Of a DNA stretch of 20,115 bases, positions 1-6,451 are shown piece after piece (position 1 is the stretch's first letter; each line of letters opens with the position of its first letter). The DNA is taken from positions 1-20,115 of the forward strand of contig CABQMF010000037.1 in the NCBI GenBank assembly GCA_902465265.1. The letters are read 5' to 3'. Source of the DNA: an uncultured Collinsella sp. GTDB taxonomy: Bacteria; Actinomycetota; Coriobacteriia; Coriobacteriales; Coriobacteriaceae. Both the position numbers and the translations under genes were made by a program. The notes below the pieces were generated by a model, which had not been told where the DNA came from, did no database searches, and was given only the letters and a program-made list of their open reading frames with translations.

Positions 1-581
1 AGGTCGTCGATGTAGAGGAGCTCCAGCTCCACGGAGGGGTCGTTCACGGTGTAGGGGCGGCCGTTGGCGACGGCGTCGCAGAAGGTGGCCACGGCGGAGT
101 TGTAGCGCGGGCGGCACCACTTGCCGTAGAGGTTGGGGAAGCGGTAGATGAGAACCGGCGCCCCCGTGCGCTCCGAGTACTCCCGGAACAGGCCCTCCCC
201 CGCGAGCTTGGACTCGCCGTAGACCGAGCCCTCGAAGCGGCCCGACAGGCTCGCCTGCGCGGAGCTGGAGAGCATGACGGGGCACGTGTTCCCGTGGCGC
301 TCCAAGGTGTCCAGCAGCGTGGAGGCGAACCCGAAGTTGCCCTCCATGAACTCGGACTGGTCCTTTGGGCGGTTGACGCCGGCCAGGTTGAACACGAAGT
401 CGGCGCGGGAGCAGTAGTCCTCCAGCTCGGCGGGCGCCGAGTCGACGTCGTACTCCATGACCTCGAGGGGCAGCAGGCCCGCGTACTTCCCGCGGCGGTC
501 CTTGCCGTCCCTTATGTTCTTCAGCGCGCAGCAGAGGTTCCTGCCCACGAACCCCCTGGCGCCTGTGACGAGGACGCGCAC
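1..581 (-). CDS. capF: CapF/FnlB/WbjC-like NAD-dependent epimerase/reductase, N-terminal part (runs off left edge)
   Basis: The 193 visible complete codons encode the N-terminal Rossmann domain of a short-chain epimerase/reductase. The protein opens with VRVLVTGARGFVGRNL (NAD(P)-binding TGxxGFVG), then NLAGVNRP, LSSSAQAS, a YGESKLAGE block holding the YxxxK catalytic pair, and YRFPNLYGKWCRPRYNSAVA. This combination is characteristic of S. aureus CapF and its homologues FnlB/WbjC. In that family this domain reduces the 4-keto intermediate made by CapE, and a C-terminal cupin domain (outside the window) performs the 3-epimerisation, on the route to UDP-N-acetyl-L-fucosamine. I chose the GTG at 581 because it places the Rossmann motif at the very N-terminus. 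It lies just 3' of the conserved end of capE, and an AGCAGG-like stretch precedes it. A CapG-type 2-epimerase gene would be expected next, to the left. Very GC-rich, like capE. Confidence 0.85.
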   Translation of the reverse strand, partial: MRVLVTGARGFVGRNLCCALKNIRDGKDRRGKYAGLLPLEVMEYDVDSAPAELEDYCSRADFVFNLAGVNRPKDQSEFMEGNFGFASTLLDTLERHGNTCPVMLSSSAQASLSGRFEGSVYGESKLAGEGLFREYSERTGAPVLIYRFPNLYGKWCRPRYNSAVATFCDAVANGRPYTVNDPSVELELLYIDD

Positions 582-582
582 C

Positions 583-1641
583 CTGCTGCACCGCCTCGTG
601 CTCGCGGCCCTCCAGGGCCAGCTGCACGTACTCGGCGGTCTTGATCTTGGCGATGGTGCCCTCCACGTCGAGCCTCTCGGTGTTGTGGGAGGTGTAGGAC
701 TCGTCGGCCTGGGTCTCAACCTCGCCGTCCACGACGAACTTGTCGTAGTTCAGGTCGCGCGAGTCGCAGGCCACGCGGTAGTAGCCGCCCATGTCCTCGG
801 CGCGCAGTCGCTCCTCGCGGGTCATGAGGGTCTCGAAGAGCTTCTCGCCGTGGCGGGTGCCGATGACCTGCGTGCCCACGCGGCCGAAGACCTCCTGCAC
901 GGCCTCGGCGAGGTCGCCGATGGTGGATGCCGGCGCCTTCTGGATGAACAGGTCGCCGGGGTTGGCGTGCTCGAAGGCGAACTGCACCAGGTCGACGGCC
1001 TCGTCGAGGTTCATGAGGAAGCGGGTCATGTTTGGGTCGGTGACGGTGAGCGGCTCGCCCTTGCGGATGCGGTCGATGAACAGCGGGATGACGCTGCCGC
1101 GCGAGCACATGACGTTGCCGTAGCGGGTGCAGCAGATGGTGGTGCGGCCGGCGCCGTTGCGGGCGTTGGCGTAGATGATGGACTCCATCATGGCCTTGGA
1201 CTTGCCCATGGCGTTGATGGGGTACGCGGCCTTGTCGGTGGACAGGCACACGACGCGGTCCACGCCCTCGTCGATCGCGGCGTGGAGCACGTTGTCCGTG
1301 CCGATGACGTTGGTGCGCACGGCCTCCATGGGGAAGAACTCGCAGGAGGGAACCTGCTTGAGGGCGGCGGCGTGGAAGATGTAGTCCACGCCGTGCATGG
1401 CGTCGCGCACCGACTGGGCGTTGCGGACGTCGCCGATGAAGAAGCGCACCTTGGAGGCGAGCTCGGGCGACTTCTCCTGCAGGCGGTGGCGCATGTCGTC
1501 CTGCTTCTTCTCGTCGCGCGAGAAGATGCGGATCTCGGCCAGGTCGGTGTTCATGAAGTGCTTGAGCACCGTGTTGCCGAACGAGCCGGTGCCGCCGGTG
1601 ATCATCAGGGTTTTGTCTTTAAAGGTGGTCGAATCGTTCAT
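583..1641 (-). CDS. capE: CapE/FnlA-like UDP-GlcNAc 4,6-dehydratase/5-epimerase (conserved part; no stop codon found in frame)
   Basis: The product converts UDP-GlcNAc to a UDP-2-acetamido-2,6-dideoxy-4-keto sugar, the first step to UDP-N-acetyl-L-fucosamine. Visible features are TGGTGSFG at residues 15-22 (NAD(P) binding), IFSRDEKKQDDMR, HAAALKQVPSCEF, STDKAAYPINAMGKSK with Lys137 and the M145xxxK149 pair (Met in place of the usual catalytic Tyr, as in CapE-type enzymes), and the late block DLNYDKF...YTSHNTERLDVEG. The ATG at 1641 directly follows the TAG of the upstream glycosyltransferase gene (no gap), and AAGGAAGG in that gene's 3' end serves as its ribosome binding site. The family usually ends near residue 340-345. 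Here recognisable sequence ends near codon 353 (Gln-Gln), and the frame stays open as an Arg-rich read through capF to the window edge. The given end is therefore the edge of the conserved part, not a stop. Sure of family; unsure of terminus. Confidence 0.88.
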
Positions 1642-2418
1642 CTATTTGCCTTCCTTACGTTTGGCTTTTGTAAACTGGTAAAAGAGAAATTTCGTATTAG
1701 TTACGAGGTATCGTTTGAAAAGCCGCTTCGGCTCTTGAATAAGTCTGTATAGCCACTCGAGACTCAGGTTTTGCATCCACATCGGCGCCTCTGGCACCAC
1801 GCCGGCGAGAACGTTGAACGCTCCGCCAACACCGATCATCAACGGTTGCGGCCCTCCCTTGAGCTCGTGCATAAGAACTTCTTGACGGGGCGCGCCAAGA
1901 GCAATCCATGCGAAGTCTGCATCCGAATCAGCGATACGTCGCGAAAGGTCTCGCTTCTCGCTGTCGGAGAGCGGTCGGAAAATCGAAGGCTCCATGCCAG
2001 CGATTTCCAGGCCTGGATATTCCTCTTGAAGTGAATTTTTGAGAGCGTCGAGATTCTTCTGCTCGTTACCGTAGAAGTAATGGCTCCATCCTTGCTGCAA
2101 GGAAATATTGAATATCTCTCGCATCAGATCGGGTCCAGTTACACGCCCCATAGACTCTATTGTTTTACGTCCGACGACAGATAAAGGCTTGCCGTCGGGA
2201 ACGGACATGAGGGAGTCAGCTTGGCAGGCCCAATAGGAAGGGTCGTCATGGGCCATAACCGAGGTATGAGCATTGGAAACGCAAATATATTCGCCATGTA
2301 GCTCATCTATATGGCGAGTGAGAAACTCGACACACTCAGACATATTGGTTCCCGTGATCGGAACATCGATTACGGGAACGCGCTTGAGCTCAACGAATTT
2401 AGAATAGTCCTGAAGCAT
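1642..2418 (-). CDS. WecG/TagA/CpsF family glycosyltransferase (GT26)
   Basis: A 258-residue protein of the WecG/TagA/CpsF family, which transfers N-acetylmannosamine-type or related sugars from a UDP donor to a polyprenyl-diphosphate-linked sugar at the inner membrane face. Visible family blocks are VSNAHTSVMAHDDPSYW followed by SVPDGKPLSVVGR (Asp75, position of the proposed catalytic Asp), GWSHYFYGN, WIALGAPRQEVLM and GVGGAFNVLAG. The C-terminus is basic and aromatic (KRLFKRYLVTNTKFLFYQFTKAKRK), typical of the membrane-contacting appendage. The ATG at 2418 overlaps the upstream TAA in a TAATG junction and has AAGGG nine bases upstream; a GTG six bases earlier has worse spacing. The stop TAG abuts the capE ATG. 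Base composition is clearly less GC-rich than capE/capF, suggesting a different origin inside a mosaic capsule locus. The exact sugar cannot be read from sequence. Confidence 0.9.
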   Translation of the reverse strand: MLQDYSKFVELKRVPVIDVPITGTNMSECVEFLTRHIDELHGEYICVSNAHTSVMAHDDPSYWACQADSLMSVPDGKPLSVVGRKTIESMGRVTGPDLMREIFNISLQQGWSHYFYGNEQKNLDALKNSLQEEYPGLEIAGMEPSIFRPLSDSEKRDLSRRIADSDADFAWIALGAPRQEVLMHELKGGPQPLMIGVGGAFNVLAGVVPEAPMWMQNLSLEWLYRLIQEPKRLFKRYLVTNTKFLFYQFTKAKRKEGK

Positions 2419-3167
2419 TAGCACGCACCCTTACCGGTGATGACCTCGATCACCGTGAGGACAACGATCTTGAGGTCGGTAAAAATGCCCCGGTTGGCGA
2501 TGTACTCCAGGTCTCGGCGGACCATGCCGTCGAACCCGGTCGAATTGCGCTCCGTCACCTGCCACCAGCCGGTGATCCCGGGCTTCACGGCCAGGCGCTG
2601 CAGGTCGTACTCGGTGTACTCCGCCACCTCGTTCGGCAGAGGCGGGCGCGGGCCGACGACGGACATCTGGCCCAGGAACACGTTCAGGAACTGCGGGAAC
2701 TCATCAATGGAGTGCTTGCGGATGAACTTGCCGATCTTCGTTACGCGCGGGTCCTCCCTCATCTTGAACATGGCGCCGGCGATCTCGTTCTGCCCCTTGA
2801 GCTCGGCGAGGCGCTTGTCGGCGTCTTTGAACATGCTGCGGAACTTCCACATGCGGAAGGTGGAAAGGCTGCCGTCGCGGTGGGTCTGGCCCACGCGGAT
2901 CTGGCTGTAGAACGGGTTGCCCTCGCTCTCCAGGCGGATGGCGGCGGCGAGCACAAGGCTGGGTATGGCGATGACGGCCAGCACGAGGCCGCTGAACACG
3001 ATATCGAACGCGCGCTTCACGGCACGGTAGCCCAGACGAGTTCGGTCCCAGTCCTTCACGGCCTGCATGGCCTTGTAGCGCATGGTCACGTCGCCATCGC
3101 TCATTGCCTGGGCTACAAGCGCGGCCCCCACCGGCGCTCCTTCTGAATATTCAGTTTTGTCCGACAC
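2418..3167 (-). CDS. Polyprenyl-phosphate sugar-1-phosphate transferase (bacterial sugar transferase, WbaP/PglC-like)
   Basis: The product would start synthesis of the polysaccharide repeat unit by moving a sugar-1-phosphate from UDP-sugar to undecaprenyl phosphate. After about 50 polar residues come RAVKRAFDIVFSGLVLAVIAIPSLVLAAAIRLES, the re-entrant hydrophobic helix with the family's K-R-x-FD start, then FYSQIRVGQ, FRMWKFRSM (KFRSM motif), KHSIDEFPQFLNV, GPRPPLPNEV and KPGITGWWQV. At about 249 residues it is the short form lacking the N-terminal four-helix domain of WbaP. I prefer the GTG at 3167, preceded by GAAGGA four bases upstream; a TTG at 3179 in the same frame is possible. The stop overlaps the next gene's ATG by one base. 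A GC-rich hairpin-forming stretch (around 3188-3200) lies between this gene and the NusG-like gene. Confidence 0.92.
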   Translation of the reverse strand: MSDKTEYSEGAPVGAALVAQAMSDGDVTMRYKAMQAVKDWDRTRLGYRAVKRAFDIVFSGLVLAVIAIPSLVLAAAIRLESEGNPFYSQIRVGQTHRDGSLSTFRMWKFRSMFKDADKRLAELKGQNEIAGAMFKMREDPRVTKIGKFIRKHSIDEFPQFLNVFLGQMSVVGPRPPLPNEVAEYTEYDLQRLAVKPGITGWWQVTERNSTGFDGMVRRDLEYIANRGIFTDLKIVVLTVIEVITGKGAC

Positions 3168-3234
3168 TATTTCCTTCAAACCTACGTCCCCGCCCCCGGG
3201 GATCCTCCCTGTCCCGTTAAAGAGTCGCCTGCAC

Positions 3235-3780
3235 TTAGGCGATCACCTTTTTAAGGTTTCGCATTACGCGCTGCTCGGCTGAAAGCACGGCGAGGCCAAC
3301 GCGTGCAGTCACGCGTCGGCCGCACAGGTCGAGCTCCAAATAAGCAGTGCTCTTGCGTCTGTTAATGGTTTTGATAAGGCCTTCGTGGCCTAGCAGCGGA
3401 CCTGCCGTCACTACGACCTGATCGCCGTCTTTTAGGCCATAGCTCATGGGAACTACGCGGTCTCCCCTTTGCGTAAAGCTGCCAATAAGCTGAACCTCTT
3501 CTTTTGCCAACGGCACAAACTGACCGTCCTGGGATAGCACCCGTGCAAAGTCATCCATGCGCAGCAGATGCTGTTGCACGGTGCGGGGATCTGCCGTGTC
3601 GCAGATAAGATAACCGGGAAAGAGCGGCTTGGTCGTATTGACCCATTCACCGTGTACCTTGATCTCGGTTTGAAATTGGGGATAAAAGAGCTCCTGTATG
3701 GCACCGGCCGGCACCACGCGCTCGATGCGCTCGCGCATTACGTCTTCGCGACCGTTAATGACCTGGATCACATACCACAC
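3235..3780 (-). CDS. NusG-family transcription antiterminator, LoaP/RfaH-like paralogue at head of capsule operon
   Basis: A 181-residue NusG paralogue. It starts WYVIQVINGRED (NGN-domain beta strand), has TTKPLFPGYLIC (the conserved lPGYvf block) near residues 50-60, DDFARVLSQDG, and a C-terminal KOW domain GDQVVVTAGPLLGHEG followed by AYLELDLCGRRVTARVGLAVL. Such paralogues bind RNA polymerase and prevent premature termination in long polysaccharide operons. LoaP, the Firmicutes/Actinobacteria type, needs an RNA hairpin in the leader. Location directly upstream of the sugar transferase, on the same strand, fits this role. The GTG at 3780 is chosen because GGGGG ends eight bases upstream and the protein then starts MWYV as NusG proteins do; in-frame GTGs at 3786 and 3789 are too close to the ribosome binding site. 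Less GC-rich than capE. LoaP versus another NusG subtype cannot be settled by eye. Confidence 0.87.
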   Translation of the reverse strand: MWYVIQVINGREDVMRERIERVVPAGAIQELFYPQFQTEIKVHGEWVNTTKPLFPGYLICDTADPRTVQQHLLRMDDFARVLSQDGQFVPLAKEEVQLIGSFTQRGDRVVPMSYGLKDGDQVVVTAGPLLGHEGLIKTINRRKSTAYLELDLCGRRVTARVGLAVLSAEQRVMRNLKKVIA

Positions 3781-3942
3781 GAGCACCACCCCCTTGCTGT
3801 CTTACGTGTGGCTCACGGGGTTTGGGTATGGCTTCGCCAGGGCGCTTGTGCGCGAAGGCGCTCCATATTCAAACCCTGAGCCCAGTTAGACAAGCACGTG
3901 GCTCTGCCCCACCGTGAACGGTATGTATAAACGCAGCTACTA

Positions 3943-4031
3943 GAGACGCGGACGTGTATCGCAAAAAAGACCGCGTCCCCAGCTGGCTGCGTGCGGCCCA
4001 GTCAAGCGGGAACAAAACTAGACCGCACGCA
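3943..4031 (-). promoter_or_regulatory. Candidate structured leader/attenuator upstream of the NusG-like gene
   Basis: Read on the minus strand, four segments can pair in alternative ways. TGCGTGCGG (4031-4023) pairs with CCGCACGCA (3996-3988). Part of the latter (CCGC) can instead pair with GCGG in the GACGCGG segment just before a run of six Ts (about 3969-3964), giving a terminator-like arrangement. GACGCGG can also pair with CCGCGTC (about 3949-3943). A promoter was not recognised with confidence. The layout suits transcription attenuation ahead of the capsule operon, but that is inference from base pairing only. Confidence 0.35.
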
Positions 4032-4616
4032 AACAGCTTTAGGAGTGCTGCAGTTTGTCATGAAATATCGAATCGAAAGAACAGCTTGCACATAGATAAG
4101 AACAAAATCATTCGATGCGATACACATGACGACGCTATTGGAGCTCGTGGTTTTTCTGGCACCGCCGTTACGGCCGGATGCTGATCGACCCTGCGCTTTA
4201 CGGCTTGATGGAGCCGTGAGCACAGTTGAACCCATGTGACTTAAGTTTCCTAGCACAGCAGGTGGCCCATACGTTTTGGGGTGTGTTGAGCAACATATTG
4301 TTTGTTTGCCGTGGTTATGAAGGATATTGTGCCGTCTTGCACGCATTGCCGCAGGATTATGGGGGTGTGGGGTTGGTGAGCACTACCCGAGTTGTATTAC
4401 TGGCGGCGTGAATTGCTCAAATTATTATGTTTGGCTAACAAACTTTGTACAAAACCGGGAAGGTAATTGCGCAACTTTTTGCGGGTGTTGGCGTGGGCGT
4501 ACGGTTTATGGGACGAGGTTGACGATCACGTCTCTCAATGCGAGGTCCACCGAATTAAGCGACGATAATTCAGTTGTCGCAAAAATTGCGACAACTGCTG
4601 CTGACAGCGAAATTTT
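4032..4616. other. Noncoding, AT-richer stretch with no convincing gene
   Basis: This region separates the capsule operon from the tRNA gene. Short open frames here show neither ribosome binding sites nor protein-like composition. Composition is clearly less GC-rich than the flanking genes. It contains several small palindromes (for example TTTGTACAAA and TTGCGCAA around 4443-4472) and the 12-bp-arm inverted repeat listed separately. It may hold the capsule promoter and decayed mobile DNA, but I see no direct evidence for either. Confidence 0.5.
4571..4597. repeat. Perfect inverted repeat, 12-bp arms, 3-base loop
   Basis: CAGTTGTCGCAA at 4571-4582 and TTGCGACAACTG at 4586-4597 are exact reverse complements around AAA. 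A second perfect palindrome, ATTTTGCAAAAT, lies at 4612-4623 beside the tRNA terminator. On the minus strand the hairpin follows the terminator and could be a back-up terminator, an operator, or a repeat-element end. Confidence 0.75.
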
Positions 4617-4651
4617 GCAAAATAAAAAGGCCACTCGATTGAGTGGCCTTT
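4617..4651 (-). terminator. Rho-independent terminator of the tRNA-Ala gene
   Basis: On the minus strand AAAGGCCACTC pairs perfectly with GAGTGGCCTTT (4651-4641 with 4636-4626) around a four-base loop, followed by a T-rich tail TTTTTATTTT. It starts 11 bases after the encoded CCA end of the tRNA. Confidence 0.93.
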
Positions 4652-4661
4652 GCATTCACGA

Positions 4662-4737
4662 TGGTGGAGACGAGGGGAATCGAACCCCTGACCTCTTGAC
4701 TGCCAGTCAAGCGCTCTCCCAGCTGAGCTACGCCCCC
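4662..4737 (-). tRNA. tRNA-Ala, anticodon GGC
   Basis: The 76-base sequence folds as a standard cloverleaf: acceptor GGGGGCG/CGTCTCC, D arm GCTC...GAGC, anticodon stem CTTGA/TCAAG with loop CTGGCAG (anticodon GGC), T arm AGGGG-TTCGATT-CCCCT, then A73 and an encoded CCA. Acceptor pair 3-70 is G-U, the alanine identity element, which agrees with the anticodon. Its 3' end faces the capsule operon. Confidence 0.98.
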
Positions 4738-4750
4738 GTGACGAGGTAGT

Positions 4751-4779
4751 ACTATAGGGGAAGTTGGCGCGCCGTGCAA
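4751..4779 (-). promoter_or_regulatory. Sigma-70-type promoter of tRNA-Ala
   Basis: On the minus strand TTGCAC (4779-4774) and TATAGT (4756-4751) are separated by exactly 17 bases. The -10 box ends 13 bases before the mature 5' end of the tRNA. No other gene could use it. Confidence 0.9.
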
Positions 4780-4809
4780 GGACTTTTTTGAGTTGATTGT
4801 CTTACTTAC

Positions 4810-4891
4810 GGGTTTTCCTGGGACGGGGCTGAATTGACTGATTTTGACTTCGGTAAAATCAGTCAATTAACCCACCGTCCCGATAAAACCC
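4810..4891. repeat. Long imperfect inverted repeat overlapping the 3' end of the thiamine pyrophosphokinase gene
   Basis: Three nested stems pair in register. GGGTTTT (4810-4816) pairs with AAAACCC (4885-4891), GGGACGG (4820-4826) with CCGTCCC (4875-4881), and AATTGACTGATTTT (4832-4845) with AAAATCAGTCAATT (4855-4868). That gives 28 paired positions with small internal loops. The plus-strand loop contains C-TTCG-G, a very stable tetraloop. The right arm includes the stop codon and last eight or so codons of the minus-strand gene. It lacks a clean U-tract, so it is not a standard terminator in either direction. Confidence 0.8.
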
Positions 4892-5532
4892 TGATGGAGT
4901 AAATAACCGATTGCGGCGCCTTGGTGGACTTGGATCTTGGCCGTTTTCCTGACAACATTTGAGATGCCCGTGTCGGCCAACAGGCCCAGGGGGCTATGGT
5001 CTAGTTCCCATTCTAGGCCGTGTTCGCTTATCTCTGTGTTGGGGGCTATGGCGATGATGGAAAAGGGTTTGCCCTCGGCGCCCTCGATGGTCCAGGTCTC
5101 GTCCTGGTGCAGGATTCTGGCCGTCACTTCGTCTTCTTCGATCCAGACGGAGGCGTCTACATAGCCTGCCAGTAGTCCTAACACAGACAGGGCCATGTCC
5201 GGGCGGCCGCCGGTGGCGCAGGTCGCAACAACTTCGGCACCCGGCCAGCGGCGGCGGACAGAATCGAGCGCCAGTGCCAGATCGGTGTAGTCCTTGTAGG
5301 GGTCGTGGCGCTCTACCTCAAAGGCAACGGCGGCATCGACCAGAGCGCGTCCCTCATCGCTAACGGTGTCGGCGTCGCCAACGTAGACGTCGCAGCTCAG
5401 GCCAGCGCCCAACAGGGCGTCCAGCCCGCGGTCTACGGCAACGATGTGGTCGCACTCCCCTGCCAGGTGGCACAGCAACTCGGGGCTCGCCACCACCGGC
5501 GAGCCGCAAACTACTAATACTTTGCAAGCCAC
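4867..5532 (-). CDS. Thiamine pyrophosphokinase (thiamine diphosphokinase) family protein
   Basis: A 221-residue protein resembling bacterial thiamine pyrophosphokinases, which transfer pyrophosphate from ATP to thiamine to make the cofactor TPP. Visible motifs are VAVDRGLDALLGAGLSCDVYVGDADTVSDEG (ligand and metal-binding GD-D block near residues 30-60), DPYKDYTDLALALD (the K-D-x-TD motif) and CATGGRPDMALSVLGLL (the GGRxD motif; His often follows the Asp, here Met). The C-terminal half fits the beta-sandwich TPP-binding domain, including GLEWELDHSPLGLLADTGISN. The start is GTG at 5532, nine bases after the stop of the HAD gene, with GAGGG just upstream, so the two are co-transcribed. No TPP riboswitch is evident. 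The last codons lie within a large inverted repeat. Family call is good; kinase activity is inferred. Confidence 0.85.
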   Translation of the reverse strand: MACKVLVVCGSPVVASPELLCHLAGECDHIVAVDRGLDALLGAGLSCDVYVGDADTVSDEGRALVDAAVAFEVERHDPYKDYTDLALALDSVRRRWPGAEVVATCATGGRPDMALSVLGLLAGYVDASVWIEEDEVTARILHQDETWTIEGAEGKPFSIIAIAPNTEISEHGLEWELDHSPLGLLADTGISNVVRKTAKIQVHQGAAIGYLLHQGFIGTVG

Positions 5533-5541
5533 GGCCCTCGC

Positions 5542-6231
5542 CTAGCCCTCAAACGAAAGCACGCGGGCCAAGTCCAGGTCCTCATAGCTATCGATAAAGA
5601 TATCGCAGTTATCGCGAACCTCGTAGCGCTCCATACGGCCGTGCGGATCATAGATGCCCACGCGCTTAAAGCCTGCGGTGCCAGAGCTCTTAAGTCCAAA
5701 GACAGCATCCTCAAACACCCACGCGCGCTCAAACTTGTGCCCGTTGCGCTCTTCCAGGCGACGCAACGCCAGCTCGTACACGTCGGGGAACTGCTTGGAG
5801 CGCCCCGCCTCGCCTGTCGTGGTAACAAACTCCATGTAAGCGTCGAGCCCGGCACTAGCGAGCGCGGACTGCACCAGTTCGGCCGGCGTGGACGTGGCCA
5901 CGCACATGGCAATCCCCGCCGCCTTCGCCTGCTCCAAAAAAGCCAGAAGCCCCTCGCGCGGCGGCACCTTGGAGTACCCATCGATCAAAATCTCGCCCAG
6001 CTCGCGATACAGATCCTCGCCATTCGTGCCAATGCCCCACGTGTCGTGGTAGGCCTGGCACTCGTCCTCCAGCGAAAGATGTTCAAACTGGGCAAAATCA
6101 TCGACCGTTACATCAATGCCATGACGGCGCAATAACTCGGTCTGCGCATGGCCCCAAACGGGGGAACTATTAACCAGCGTGCCGTCGCAATCAAAAATAA
6201 AAGCAACACTTGAGGCAGCGATGTGGTCCAT
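5542..6231 (-). CDS. HAD superfamily hydrolase, beta-phosphoglucomutase-like subfamily
   Basis: A 229-residue haloacid-dehalogenase-fold phosphatase. Motif I is FDCDGTLV (nucleophile Asp14, Asp16), motif II ATSTPAELV, motif III Lys in AGRSKQFPD, and motif IV FEDAVFGLKS. The helical cap between motifs I and II (C1 type) matches the beta-phosphoglucomutase/phosphatase group that acts on small phosphorylated sugars and related metabolites; the substrate is unknown. I chose the ATG at 6231 because AAAGG lies seven bases upstream. An in-frame TTG at 6252 has no ribosome binding site and sits in the regulatory region. The gene is divergent from glgB and shares its operator-rich upstream region, which hints at co-regulation with glycogen metabolism. 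It is followed after nine bases by the thiamine pyrophosphokinase-like gene. Confidence 0.9.
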   Translation of the reverse strand: MDHIAASSVAFIFDCDGTLVNSSPVWGHAQTELLRRHGIDVTVDDFAQFEHLSLEDECQAYHDTWGIGTNGEDLYRELGEILIDGYSKVPPREGLLAFLEQAKAAGIAMCVATSTPAELVQSALASAGLDAYMEFVTTTGEAGRSKQFPDVYELALRRLEERNGHKFERAWVFEDAVFGLKSSGTAGFKRVGIYDPHGRMERYEVRDNCDIFIDSYEDLDLARVLSFEG

Positions 6232-6253
6232 AAACGAGCCTTTCAATGTCAAA

Positions 6254-6366
6254 TGGTAAACAACCTGCTAAAAACGTTTTACCAAACGTCAGCCTAACAG
6301 TTTTGAAACCCTAATTGGTAAAACTGTCAAGAGTTTTACCACGGCAATTCTGCCAGTGGTATAAAC
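6254..6366. promoter_or_regulatory. Cluster of TGGTAAAAC-type operator half-sites between the HAD gene and glgB
   Basis: Five related half-sites fall within 113 bp: TGGTAAAC (6254-6261), GTTTTACCA (6276-6284), TGGTAAAAC (6316-6324), GTTTTACCA (6333-6341) and TGGTATAAAC (6357-6366). The second overlaps AAAACGTTTT (6271-6280), a centre-CG palindrome typical of LacI-family operators. The third and fourth form a perfect 9-bp-arm inverted repeat with an 8-base spacer that contains a minus-strand TTGACA. The fifth overlaps the candidate glgB -10 box. No regulator gene is in the window. Confidence 0.7.
6335..6365 (+). promoter_or_regulatory. Candidate glgB promoter
   Basis: TATAAA at 6360-6365 is a good -10 box. 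The best -35 candidate, TTTACC at 6335-6340, is weak and 19 bases away. Both boxes overlap operator half-sites, so the promoter may be regulated. Transcripts would carry a leader of about 190 bases. Confidence 0.45.
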
Positions 6367-6451
6367 ATGGCGCTTACCGATTAAACGCCCCCGCAAAACC
6401 ACTTTCGTCCATAAGAGTAACGCACAGGTGTTATCGTAGTTTCTGCCGAAA

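Noticed and set aside
457..1752. Plus-strand open frame of 431 codons opposite capE
   Set aside because: It is antisense to a clear capE homologue. Its Val/Ala/Gly/His-rich composition is the mirror of a high-GC gene, and it resembles no protein family.
4002..4346. Minus-strand frame of 114 codons in the noncoding region before the capsule operon
   Set aside because: No ribosome binding site, scattered rare composition, no recognisable motif, and it overlaps the candidate leader structure.
4570..4866. Minus-strand frame of 98 codons and plus-strand frame (4327-4749) across the tRNA gene
   Set aside because: Both read through the tRNA-Ala gene and its terminator, so they are not real genes.
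4832..4868. Perfect 14-bp stem as an ordinary intrinsic terminator of the thiamine pyrophosphokinase gene
   Set aside because: The stop codon is inside the stem and the sequence after it on the minus strand is CAGCCCCG, not a U-tract; kept as a repeat instead.
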